A stretch of 64,000 nucleotides of DNA, taken from Schaalia cardiffensis (lineage in GTDB: Bacteria > Actinomycetota > Actinomycetes > Actinomycetales > Actinomycetaceae). Shown in pieces: positions 36,065 through 44,455 of this stretch. The translations under genes and the position numbers were made by a program. The notes below the pieces were generated by a model. It saw only the letters and a list, made by a program, of their open reading frames with translations. It had not been told where the DNA came from and searched no databases. Location: assembly GCF_016405145.1 (NCBI RefSeq), contig NZ_JAEKIA010000006.1, forward strand, positions 1 through 64,000. The letters are read 5' to 3'. Numbering within the stretch: the stretch's first letter is position 1; every line of letters starts with the position of its first letter.

Positions 36065-36116
36065 GCCAACTACTTCCCACATTGGTGAGTTCATTGGCAT
36101 GTTGAGTGGGAAGCTC
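36047..36116. repeat. 70-bp palindromic repeat, copy C (inverted)
   Basis: Read on the minus strand, GAGCTTCCCACTCAACATGC begins at 36116 and the core has CCAATGTGGGAAGTAGTTGGC. The far arm is degenerate because it runs into the coding start of the AlbA_2 gene (MLDEEL). The ATG codons at 36064 and 36082 both lie inside the element, so its hairpin would fold over the translation start. Confidence 0.85.
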
Positions 36117-36431
36117 GCCCAAAACTCAGGAAGACTGAAGGAAAGACCTGAAAGCTGAGTCTTCAACGGCCTCCTCTGCCGCATCTCAAGTGGCCGACCC
36201 GGGCACGCCTGACCCTCCAGGGACTCTTCCGATCTGCTTTCTTCGCATTGCCCTCTTCATCATGCTGGGCCTTTTCGCTTCTCGTGCGAATCATCCTAAG
36301 GAAACGTGTTCCCCTTCAATGTCCGCTCCGAACTCGCATCAGGAGGAAGACGGCCCCGCAGTCATCCGACTCGCCCTCGGCTCCTCTCAGAGCGCCCTCC
36401 CTCGGATCGCCTTCTCTCGGGTCACCTTCTC
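36117..36431. other. 315-bp gap with imperfect repeats
   Basis: No gene is visible. Near 36380-36435 short blocks of the type CTCTCAGAGCGCC, CCCTCGGATCGCC and TCTCGGGTCACC recur, giving a weak pyrimidine-rich repeat before the epimerase-like gene's 3' end. The promoter of the AlbA_2 gene should lie at the left. Confidence 0.4.
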
Positions 36432-37406
36432 TTAGAGCGCCTCACCGGTGATGCGGTGTCGGATCTCGTAGATCTGGCCCGCATGCAGCTCAACGGCGGT
36501 GCGGAAACCGGCATCACTGAGAGGATTGGGAGCTCCTGATACGCCTGTTCCGAAATCGAAAGCGGATGTGATCGCCTCAATGCCCAGGCATAGGTTCCTC
36601 CCACACCACGGGGCGCCTTTGCGACCGTAGTTCGAAATCCACAGCATCGCGTGGTCGAGCACCTCGGTATCCCACTCAAGGGCGACACAATATCCCTCGG
36701 CCTCATTGAACAGTGCGACGCGCCCCTCCTTCGGGGCGGCCAAAAGAACGATCTCGTCGACCTCGTCTTTGAGGGGAAGGCGCGTGAGATCCAGCGTGCC
36801 ACCATCAGCTCGAGGTGCCTTGGTCGCATCGTGGAACACCGCGCCCCTGTCCAGTACTGAGGTGCCCGAATCGGCGGGGAAGCTCCACAAGGAATCGCAT
36901 TCGGGCAGCTCAATGCGCGCACCGCCCTCGGCCTCGGGAAGCGAAAAGATCGGATGGAGGCCGAGCGGCAGGCAACAGTCGGAACGAACGAGGATCGAAT
37001 CGAGGAACTCGACCCCGCCTTCGAGGCAGGTGACGCGGCGCTCCACCTTCTCGATCGGAAAATCGGGAGCATATTCGAGGAAGAGCCTCGCATGGTCTTC
37101 ACCGACTTCGCTTGCGCTCCACTCCAAGTTTGCGGAGGGGCCGTGCACCCATTCGCTCGGGCCCGCAAAACCCTGACGCCACGCCTCTGGCAGGTCCTCG
37201 GCCGAGGCGGGGGCCGCACCGAAGGGGGCGCACAGGAAATCACCCCGCAAGCTGTCAAGCAGCGCAAGCTCGGGGAAGCCCTCCCATTTCGCCGTGTACG
37301 AGGGCGAGAACTGGCGCGGGGTCCCGGGGTTGAAGACGAGGGTCGTCATCGCGCCGAGAGGCTGAATGCTTGCGCGCACGCTTTCGTTTCCGATGATGAT
37401 GTCCAT
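36432..37406 (-). CDS. Aldose 1-epimerase (GalM)-fold protein
   Basis: This 324-residue protein has a beta-sandwich layout of the GalM/YihR superfamily. The sugar-binding segments FPELALLDSLRGDFLCAPFG, GLHPIFSLPE (His likely catalytic) and HAMLWISNYG are visible, followed by GRNLCLGIEAITSAFD. It likely inter-converts anomers or reads a sugar, but the key residues differ from textbook GalM, so substrate and activity are uncertain. GAAGGAG six bases before ATG 37406 fixes the start. The sugar porter gene lies upstream on the same strand. Confidence 0.75.
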   Translation of the reverse strand: MDIIIGNESVRASIQPLGAMTTLVFNPGTPRQFSPSYTAKWEGFPELALLDSLRGDFLCAPFGAAPASAEDLPEAWRQGFAGPSEWVHGPSANLEWSASEVGEDHARLFLEYAPDFPIEKVERRVTCLEGGVEFLDSILVRSDCCLPLGLHPIFSLPEAEGGARIELPECDSLWSFPADSGTSVLDRGAVFHDATKAPRADGGTLDLTRLPLKDEVDEIVLLAAPKEGRVALFNEAEGYCVALEWDTEVLDHAMLWISNYGRKGAPWCGRNLCLGIEAITSAFDFGTGVSGAPNPLSDAGFRTAVELHAGQIYEIRHRITGEAL

Positions 37407-37943
37407 GTCGACTCCTTCGTCGAGAACACTGAGGTGACCAGGTGTGGCCGGTGCTGAGGCCAGGAACACCCGGAGTCACCTGGGGCGGGGAGGTCACCCG
37501 GGGCCAGTCTGTACCTGGACCACCCTGGGGTGGCTGCTTCGTGAAACAGATCCAAGTGTAGTCACCTGTGGTCTGCCTACTCTGCGCCCCGTGCCCGACT
37601 GTCAACTCGAAAAAGATGATGTCGGGACTTGGCCCAACTGCTGCGCCCCCGGGGGCCGACTTGTGCCTGATGAACTCGCGTCCGATGAACGCGTACCTGA
37701 TGAGTATGGGGATTATTCACCTGACCCGTGCCTGATGAACCTGTGCCTGGTGGGCGTGGGGGTCGCTCCACCCGACTTGTGCCCGATGAGTGTGTCGTCC
37801 CCGTCTCCTTCCCTCGTCCCTTTCCCACTGACTGATTAGTACGGATGCCGTCGTCGTCCCCTCCTGGTCTTCCTCGCCCGCCTCGTAGCTCTCGTCCTTT
37901 CATCCGCCTCCTCCTCTTCGCTTCCTCGTAGTCCCTGGGTGAG
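37407..37943. other. 537-bp gap with short imperfect repeats
   Basis: No gene is visible. Between 37665 and 37795 variants of GTGCCTGATGAAC recur six or so times at 15-30 bp spacing (37666, 37679, 37695, 37727, 37742, 37771). The last 100 bp before the sugar porter are pyrimidine-rich on the plus strand. Confidence 0.5.
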
Positions 37944-39539
37944 TCAGCGCCCGTAGCGCGCGGCGAAGTCCTCTTCGAGGCGTTCAAGGGAGGTGCCCTT
38001 AGTTTCAGGCACGATGAACAGGTAGAAGCACAGCGCCACCACATTGATCGCACCGAAGGTCGCGTAGGTCCACGCTGCGCCCAGGTGGGTGATCATCACG
38101 GGGAAGACATAGGACACGAGCGCGTTCATCAGCCAGCCGCACCCGACTGCAAAACCCTGTGCGACACCGCGGATGCGCGAAGGGAAGATCTCCGACACGA
38201 GAACCCAGTTCACCGTGCCCGACTGTTTCGCGAACACGAAAAGTGAAACGAGGACGAGGACGAGCCACGGCAAGGCGGAGGGCACATCCGCGGAAATCGA
38301 CCCATCGGGCAGCGTATAAGGCGTGATCCCGAAGGCGAACACGAGGGCGAGAGCAAATAGGAAGAAGGTGACGCCTGATTCTTGGTAGATACCCACATGG
38401 CGGCGCTTGAGTCTGCCGACGAGCCACAAGCCGAAGGCCGCGCCAAGAGTCGCAACCGCGCCCGTAATGACGTTCAGGGAGATCGAATCGGTTGTGGAAA
38501 AGCCCGCCGCCCGCAGAATCTTCGGCAGGTAGTACATCGCCGTGTTGATGCCGGTCAACTGGTCGAAGCAGGCGAGGCCAATGCCGATGAAAGTGAGGCG
38601 CCTCGTCCAACGCACTCGCATCGTCCTCGAAAAGGACCAGGTGCCTTCGCTCTTGGCGCGCTCGTGCAGATCGACAATCTCACGGATCTCATCTGCGATG
38701 TCGTCGCGCTCGGGATCGCGGATCTGTTTGAGAGAGCCGATCGCCTCGACATAGTGGAGGTTCGCAGCGTACCAGCGTCCCGACTCGGGCATAAGGCGCA
38801 TCCCGATCCACAAGAGAATCGCGGGGATCGTCGCGAGGACGAGCATCCACCTCCACGCAGCGCCGTTTCCACTGAGAATGACGATATCGGCCATGGTCGA
38901 GGCCTGATCCCAGCTCAGCTGCGAGGATTGTGCGATTGCCGGGTCAACGGTGACGTGAGGGCCGCCGTGGCCGCGGGCGAGCATTGCATTCATTGAGTAG
39001 GCGAGCAGCTGGCCGAAGACGATCATGAACTGATCGAGGGCGACGAGTTGACCTCGGACTCGTGTTGGCGCGGATTCTGACAGGTAGATCGGCACGGTCG
39101 CGGACGCCCCGCCGACGGCCCAGCCGAGGATGAAACGGAAGAACAGGAGGACTGGGATATTCGGGGAGAGAGTACAGCCCAGAGTTGCGATGGTGAACAC
39201 TCCGGCGAGGAGGAGGATGTTGAAGCGCCTGCCCCTCGAGTCGGAGATTCTCCCACCGAGGATCGCGCCGAGCGCGGCGCCGAGGGCGAGAGTTGCGCCA
39301 ACCAGGCCCTCGTCGAACTCGTTGAGCCCGAGGCCGCCAGCGGCGGGCGGCATGTACATGTACGGCAGTGCGCCTGCGATGACTCCGGTGTCATAGCCGA
39401 AGAGGAGCGAGCCGAAGGTCGCGACCGTTGCGAGGAGAGCAATGGAGCGATGCGGCCCTGAAGCGGGCGTCGCCTCAACGAGGGCGTTGAGCTCGTCATC
39501 AGAAGGAATCGCAGTGCTTCTCGGGGGACTTGATGTCAT
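37944..39539 (-). CDS. MFS sugar porter
   Basis: This 12-TM major facilitator of the sugar porter family would import a sugar or polyol with protons. Landmarks are LFGYDTGVIAGALPY, GGRISDSRGRR, PESGRW, ACFDQLTGINTAMYY and the closing PETKGTSLERLEEDF. I start at ATG 39539 (MTSSPPRS), giving about 531 residues. A GTG eight codons earlier is also open, and neither start has a strong ribosome site. A hydrophilic insert of about 25 residues follows TM6-like sequence (GHGGPHVTVDPAIAQSS). Confidence 0.92.
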   Translation of the reverse strand: MTSSPPRSTAIPSDDELNALVEATPASGPHRSIALLATVATFGSLLFGYDTGVIAGALPYMYMPPAAGGLGLNEFDEGLVGATLALGAALGAILGGRISDSRGRRFNILLLAGVFTIATLGCTLSPNIPVLLFFRFILGWAVGGASATVPIYLSESAPTRVRGQLVALDQFMIVFGQLLAYSMNAMLARGHGGPHVTVDPAIAQSSQLSWDQASTMADIVILSGNGAAWRWMLVLATIPAILLWIGMRLMPESGRWYAANLHYVEAIGSLKQIRDPERDDIADEIREIVDLHERAKSEGTWSFSRTMRVRWTRRLTFIGIGLACFDQLTGINTAMYYLPKILRAAGFSTTDSISLNVITGAVATLGAAFGLWLVGRLKRRHVGIYQESGVTFFLFALALVFAFGITPYTLPDGSISADVPSALPWLVLVLVSLFVFAKQSGTVNWVLVSEIFPSRIRGVAQGFAVGCGWLMNALVSYVFPVMITHLGAAWTYATFGAINVVALCFYLFIVPETKGTSLERLEEDFAARYGR

Positions 39540-39667
39540 AAGCCCATCATCGTCCGATGACACGTGAAAGGGAACACCGAAGTCTCGGGGACTGCGACTT
39601 CATCATCTGTGAACCTGTGGTTGAGGGTTGGTGTGGGTCAACACTGCACTATCGGAACTCCTAGACG

Positions 39668-39720
39668 CCACCTCCTGCTATCTCCTAATGTGGGAATAAT
39701 TAGGAGATTTTAGGAGGTGG
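39668..39720. promoter_or_regulatory. 53-bp inverted repeat covering the ribosome site of fic
   Basis: CCACCTCCT...ATCTCCTAAT pairs with ATTAGGAGAT...AGGAGGTGG around the loop GTGGGAAT. The right arm contains AGGAGG, the Shine-Dalgarno site of the Fic gene, so in RNA the fold would hide it. As DNA it could be an operator. The core TAATGTGGGAATAATTA resembles the core of the 70-bp repeats (CCAATGTGGGAAGTAATTGG). Confidence 0.75.
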
Positions 39721-39725
39721 AGGCA

Positions 39726-41084
39726 ATGAAGCTCCCCATTCCACCACCGGCACCACTGGCGGATATGAGACGCATCCTCATTGGAGGAAACACTGACACG
39801 CGACATCTCGTCGACGTCATCACATCCAGAACATTGGCTGAAGATCCCTTGTACCACCCGTGGGAGTGGTTCTTCCGACATGAACCCCCTGAGGGATTTA
39901 CGCGTGAGGAGTGGTGGGTTGCTGTTCGTTCAGCCCGCGCTGCGACAGCGCGGCCTCTTCCCCTGAGGCTCACAAATGGTCAGGCACTCACATTCAATCT
40001 TCCCGACCCGCTTCTTCGGCTCGTCGACGAGATCTCCGCGCGCGCTCGCGGGCAAATCGAGCTTCCGGAACCCGTTGTGAATACGGCTACCCGCAATCGC
40101 TACCTCGTTCGCTCACTCATTGAGGAATCAATGACGTCTTCCCAGCTTGAAGGAGCCGCAACCTCGCGAATCGATGCAAAGAAGATGTTGAGGGAGAACC
40201 GAAAGCCGAGGGATCGCTCTGAACGCATGATCGTCAACAACTTCCTCGCAATGAAGCGAATCACCGAGTTACGCAATGAATCCCTGACTCCCGAACTCGT
40301 CTGCGAGATTCACCGTCGCGTGACAGATGGGACTATCGATGACCCCGCCGAGGCCGGAAGAATTCAACGTCCCGGTGACAGCCGCGTTCGGATCGTCGGT
40401 GACGCCAGCGATGAACAGATCCTCCATATACCGCCCCCCGCAGCGGAACTACCGAAACGCTTGGAGGAGCTGTGTGCTTTCGCCAATACCTCGTCGAATA
40501 ACGAGGACGGTCCGTATGTCCCTCCCCTCGTACGCTCCATCACCCTTCACTTCATGATGGGACACGACCACTATTTCGCAGACGGGAACGGGCGAACCGC
40601 TCGCGCAGTCTTCTATTGGTCAATGCTCAACCAGGGTTTCTTCCTCACGGAGTATCTTTCCATTTCGCGCTTACTTCTCAAGGCGCCCGCGCGCTACGCG
40701 CGCAGCTTCCTTTACACCGAACAGGACGAGGGTGATCTCACCCATTTCCTTCTTGAACAGGCGAAAATCGTTGAACGGGCGATCATCGATCTTGACGGCT
40801 ACCTCGCTCGCAAGACGAGAGAACTGAAACAGTTCGGCAGCAAGCTCCGCACACTCGGGCTCAATCACCGCCAGATCGCGCTCCTCGAGGCTTTTGTCCG
40901 CGACCCAGGCGCGATCACGACGGTCGCCGAGCATCAACGCACTCACGGTGTCTCGAACCAAACCGCTCGCACTGACCTGCAGGATCTGCATGAACGGGGT
41001 TATCTCCACGTGGTCAAGAGCGGTAAGACCTTCATGTGGTACCCCGGGGATGATATTGCCACGAGGATTGATTCAGGGCACTAG
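39726..41084 (+). CDS. Fic-domain protein with C-terminal winged helix
   Basis: Fic proteins transfer AMP or similar groups onto hydroxyl side chains of targets. The active motif HYFADGNGRTAR is at about residues 282-293 and is complete. An inhibitory-helix motif of the (S/T)xxxE(G/N) type, SSQLEG, lies at about 138-143, N-terminal to the Fic core, so activity should be self-restrained (class II-like). A winged helix (QIALLEAFVRDPG to LHERGYLHVV) ends the 452-residue chain and may bind DNA. AGGAGG 8 bases before ATG 39726 fixes the start. No separate antitoxin-like gene precedes it. Confidence 0.9.
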   Translation: MKLPIPPPAPLADMRRILIGGNTDTRHLVDVITSRTLAEDPLYHPWEWFFRHEPPEGFTREEWWVAVRSARAATARPLPLRLTNGQALTFNLPDPLLRLVDEISARARGQIELPEPVVNTATRNRYLVRSLIEESMTSSQLEGAATSRIDAKKMLRENRKPRDRSERMIVNNFLAMKRITELRNESLTPELVCEIHRRVTDGTIDDPAEAGRIQRPGDSRVRIVGDASDEQILHIPPPAAELPKRLEELCAFANTSSNNEDGPYVPPLVRSITLHFMMGHDHYFADGNGRTARAVFYWSMLNQGFFLTEYLSISRLLLKAPARYARSFLYTEQDEGDLTHFLLEQAKIVERAIIDLDGYLARKTRELKQFGSKLRTLGLNHRQIALLEAFVRDPGAITTVAEHQRTHGVSNQTARTDLQDLHERGYLHVVKSGKTFMWYPGDDIATRIDSGH

Positions 41085-41600
41085 CTGGACTTCCCTGGGA
41101 GGCTGTGGAGGTGAAGGTCTTGTGGGCTGGATGTGGGGTTGTCACGTTCATGTCCGGTTCAAGGAGGCTTTCATGACTGACGCTCATGCAGCTTTGATGT
41201 CTCAGGGAGTCGCTCATCTGGAGGGTGGCCTGGTATTCCGCCAACGACGCGGCGTGGGCCTCTGGGGAATAATCCCTCCTCCCGGATTCTTCTCACTTTG
41301 AGGGAGTGTGCGTCATTGGGGTCGATGAACACGTGTGGCGTCAGCGGGGTGGAGACAGGTACGCAACGGTGATCGTGGACTTGACACCCGTGCGCAACAA
41401 ATACCCCTACACCAGCTCATCAAGACAATCACCAGGCCCGACCTGTTAAAACTCACATCGCACTGGCTCGCATGAGAAGCAGCTTCACTCGCCGAGTCCA
41501 AGACATCCTGGCCTACTTCGACCACTCCAAGCCTGCTCGAAACGAGAGGGTTCAGACCTCACCCACACCCCATCTGCGAAAAGCCTGTTTGATGATCGAC
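41085..41600 (+). pseudogene. Remnant of an ISL3-type transposase
   Basis: At 41309 one frame reads CVIGVDEHVWRQRGGDRYAT, then VIVDLTP, matching the catalytic-Asp block VLGVDEDVWHH of the ISL3 copy at 58 kb. Near 41530-41580 another frame gives LLETRGFRPHPHP, the usual C-terminus of such transposases. The parts between are out of frame or deleted. It is a dead fragment between the Fic and toxin-antitoxin genes. Confidence 0.7.
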
Positions 41601-41637
41601 ACTTCAATCATCTCTATCGTTTCTTTCGTTTCTGACA

Positions 41638-41643
41638 TAGACT
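41638..41643 (+). promoter_or_regulatory. -10 box suggesting a leaderless antitoxin message
   Basis: TAGACT ends seven bases before the ATG at 41650, so a normal start point would fall on or next to the start codon. No Shine-Dalgarno site is present before that ATG, consistent with a leaderless transcript. No firm -35 box is seen. Confidence 0.4.
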
Positions 41644-41649
41644 GGGTCC

Positions 41650-42171
41650 ATGGCGAGCATAACGATGGAAAGAGACGGTATTGGGGTATGTTCGCGAGGT
41701 TCGCGTACGGTTTTGCCCCCTGAAGATCGCCGCGAGCTTCATGAGATCGATCAGTTGCTCGCGGCTCAGCCAAGGCTTGTCGACCAGCAAGGGCATGCGA
41801 TCCCTCTGCCGGAAGAGGTGTTCAGTGTGCTTCGCGATGTCGTTGAAGCCATGCAGGCTGGACGGGCAATCGTGCTGACTCCGACCGCCATGCGTTTGAC
41901 GACCGGGGAGGCTGCGGAGATCCTCGGCGTGTCTCGTCCGACTCTTGTGAAACTCCTTGAGGAAGGAAAGATCCCCTTCGATAAGCCGAATCGGCATCGA
42001 TACGTGATGCTCGAAGACCTTGAGCGGTATCGAGCAAAGCGGGCCGCAGAGCGGCGAGCGGCCATCATGAGGTTCTCGGAGTCGGCTCGAGAACATCAAT
42101 TTGATGATCCGACCCCCGAAGAAGTCGCCGAAGCGGTGAGAGTCGTGAGATCGGGGATGAGTACAGAGTGA
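41650..42171 (+). CDS. Excisionase-type HTH antitoxin of a PIN toxin
   Basis: The 173-residue protein has a MerR/excisionase-like helix-turn-helix: LTTGEAAEILGVSRPTLVKLLEEGKI, then NRHRYVMLEDLERYR, at about residues 83-128. The C-terminal 40 residues would bind the toxin. It would neutralise the PIN RNase and repress the operon. Its stop codon overlaps the toxin start (GTGA). ATG 41665 is an alternative start. The pair fits known HTH_17-PIN modules. Confidence 0.85.
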   Translation: MASITMERDGIGVCSRGSRTVLPPEDRRELHEIDQLLAAQPRLVDQQGHAIPLPEEVFSVLRDVVEAMQAGRAIVLTPTAMRLTTGEAAEILGVSRPTLVKLLEEGKIPFDKPNRHRYVMLEDLERYRAKRAAERRAAIMRFSESAREHQFDDPTPEEVAEAVRVVRSGMSTE

Positions 42172-42746
42172 GTTTCCGAGCCCTTCTTGATGCGAATGTG
42201 CTGGTTCCCATCACTGTTGCGGATGTCTTCCTGCGCTGCGCCGAGCAGGGCTTCTACGATCTACTGTGGTCAGACCGCATCATCGAAGAGGTCTCGCGGA
42301 CGCTGGTACAGCTCAATCCATCGATTCCTCGGAATAACATCGATGAGCGGATTCAGGACATGATAAGAGCCTTCCCACAGGCAACGGTCTCCGATTGGAA
42401 GGTGTTTCGAGAACGATGCCCCGAACTGCCTGACAGTAATGACGAGCACGTATGTGCCGCTGCGATTGCGGGAAATGCCGATGTGATTGTCACATTCAAT
42501 TTAAAAGACTTTCCGCAGGATGCACTGGAGCAGGCCGAATTATTTGCCCAGGGTCCCGATGAATTCATGCTCGACCTGTGGGATCTCAAGCCGTGGTATC
42601 CACAGAGAATTGTCACGATCATCGACGAGATGAGCGATGTGAGAGGTCTCAATTGGAGGGACATGGTTCATCGTTTGTCGAAGGCCGGGCTACCGAAGTT
42701 CGCTAATCTGATCACCGAGTGGCACTACGACAACAACGCTGATTGA
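42168..42746 (+). CDS. PIN-domain toxin (putative RNase)
   Basis: This 192-residue PIN protein starts FRALLDANVLV, whose Asp8 is the first metal ligand. EEVSRTL supplies a second acidic position and DEHVCAAAIAGNADVIVTFNLKDFP holds the remaining acidic residues. The family cleaves RNA, often tRNA or rRNA, when free of antitoxin. Its GTG start overlaps the antitoxin stop by 4 bp. The last 55 residues extend past the common PIN core. Confidence 0.87.
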   Translation: MSFRALLDANVLVPITVADVFLRCAEQGFYDLLWSDRIIEEVSRTLVQLNPSIPRNNIDERIQDMIRAFPQATVSDWKVFRERCPELPDSNDEHVCAAAIAGNADVIVTFNLKDFPQDALEQAELFAQGPDEFMLDLWDLKPWYPQRIVTIIDEMSDVRGLNWRDMVHRLSKAGLPKFANLITEWHYDNNAD

Positions 42747-42825
42747 CTACGGTTCTTAAGACTGGCGCGGAGCGTGGCGGAGCGGCTCCACGCCGCCCAG
42801 CCACACCCCGAGAGTCGTTCCGCCG

Positions 42826-44451
42826 TTACACCTGCTCGGGCACCATCGAAATCGCACCGCAGGGGCACTCCTCGGCGCACAAACCGCAACCCTTGCAGTA
42901 GTCGTACTTGAACTCGTACTCGCCAGGAGTGATCTTCACGATCGCATTATCCGGACACACGCCGAAGCAGTTATCACAGCCGAAACAATTGCCGCAGGAC
43001 ATGCAGCGGCGCGCTTCGAACAATGCCGACTCTTCGTCAAGCCCCTGAACGACCTCGTCAAAAGTCGACGCGCGCCTCGCACCCTCGAGCTTTGCACGCA
43101 CCTGACGTGGAGCATCCGCGTAATACCACGGCGTCATGCGGGAGAACTCCGCATCAGCATGCTTCGGGGCCGGGGTATAGGTCGTACCGTGCAAGTAGGC
43201 GTCAATATAACGCGAAGCCTTCTTCCCATGACCGATTGCGACCGTGACCGTGCGCTCCGAGGGCACCATGTCGCCGCCGGCGAAAACACCCTCAATACCG
43301 GTCATCATCTGGTCACTGACCTTCACTACCCCGTCCTCGATCTCAATGTCGGAGGCATTCTCGATCAAGGACAGATCCGCCTCCTGTCCGAGCGCCATGA
43401 TGAGGGAGTCGGCGCCAAGCTCCTCGAACTCGCCGGTCGGCTGGGGGAAACCTGAATCGTCGAGTTCCATCTTCTCAATGGTCAAAGTCCCCCCGTCCAC
43501 GTGCTTGACCGTGGACAGCCAGCGCATCATGATGCCCTCTTCCTCGGCTTCAGAAACCTCAGAATCGTGGGCGGGCATACGGTCCCGGGTGCGCCGGTAG
43601 ACGATGATCGCCTCTAAAGCGCCGAGGCGTTTCGCCGTTCGAGCCACATCAATCGCGGTGTTGCCGCCGCCGTAGACAACGACCCTTCGGCCGAGCATCG
43701 GGCGCTCACCCGTCTCAACGCCCTGGAGCAGGGAGACGGCATCCACGATCTTCGCCGACTCGCCTGCGGGAATATCAGTGCGACGACCAATATGCGCGCC
43801 GACCGCAAGGAAGATCGCGTCCCATTTGCCGAGCTCGTCCTCGACATTTTCGACCTTCGCGTTGTATTCGATGGAAACACCCATCTCCTCAATCCTGCGG
43901 ATCTCAGCATCGAGGATTCCACGCGGCAGACGATACGAGGGGATGCCGAAACGCATCATGCCGCCCGCCATCGGTCCCGCCTCCTTAATGTGGACGCGAT
44001 GCCCCGCAAGGCGCAGATGGTATGCGGCTGACAAGCCAGAAGGCCCGGCCCCCACAATGAGGACGGACTTTCCCGAATCCGCAGCCAACACCGGGACGCG
44101 CCAGCCCTGCTCGATCGCCTTGTCCCCGAGGAAACGCTCAATCGCATTGATCCCCACGGCCTCGTCGACCTGCACGCGATTACATGCGCTCTGGCACGGG
44201 TGGTAACAGACCCGGCCCATCGTCGCAGGCATCGGATTGTTCACCATGATCTCGCGCCAAGCGGACTGGTAGTCACCCTCCTCGGCGTGGTAGAGCCATT
44301 GTTGAATGTTCTCCCCGGCGGGGCAGGCCTTATTGCACGGGGGCAGGAGGTTCACGTAGACGGGACGCTCCGTGCGCCACGAACCCGTTTCGTTCGCGAG
44401 CGAGGACCCGACGTTGAGGGTGATCGCGAAAGGCTGTTTCTCCATCGTCAT
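42826..44451 (-). CDS. GltD-like flavoprotein fused to ferredoxin clusters (oxidoreductase electron-transfer subunit)
   Basis: The 541-residue protein has an N-terminal iron-sulphur segment (CNKACPAGENIQQWL and CYHPCQSACNR). It also has an FAD site (VLIVGAGPSGLSAAYHL) and an NAD(P) site (VVVYGGGNTAIDVARTAKRLG). At the C-terminus there are two ferredoxin-type Cys clusters (CMSCGNCFGCDNCFGVCP and CKGCGLCAEECP). It resembles glutamate synthase small subunit but sits 4 bp behind the 2-oxoacid oxidoreductase beta gene. It probably passes electrons from that enzyme to NAD(P). Confidence 0.9.
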   Translation of the reverse strand: MTMEKQPFAITLNVGSSLANETGSWRTERPVYVNLLPPCNKACPAGENIQQWLYHAEEGDYQSAWREIMVNNPMPATMGRVCYHPCQSACNRVQVDEAVGINAIERFLGDKAIEQGWRVPVLAADSGKSVLIVGAGPSGLSAAYHLRLAGHRVHIKEAGPMAGGMMRFGIPSYRLPRGILDAEIRRIEEMGVSIEYNAKVENVEDELGKWDAIFLAVGAHIGRRTDIPAGESAKIVDAVSLLQGVETGERPMLGRRVVVYGGGNTAIDVARTAKRLGALEAIIVYRRTRDRMPAHDSEVSEAEEEGIMMRWLSTVKHVDGGTLTIEKMELDDSGFPQPTGEFEELGADSLIMALGQEADLSLIENASDIEIEDGVVKVSDQMMTGIEGVFAGGDMVPSERTVTVAIGHGKKASRYIDAYLHGTTYTPAPKHADAEFSRMTPWYYADAPRQVRAKLEGARRASTFDEVVQGLDEESALFEARRCMSCGNCFGCDNCFGVCPDNAIVKITPGEYEFKYDYCKGCGLCAEECPCGAISMVPEQV

Positions 44452-44455
44452 GGCG

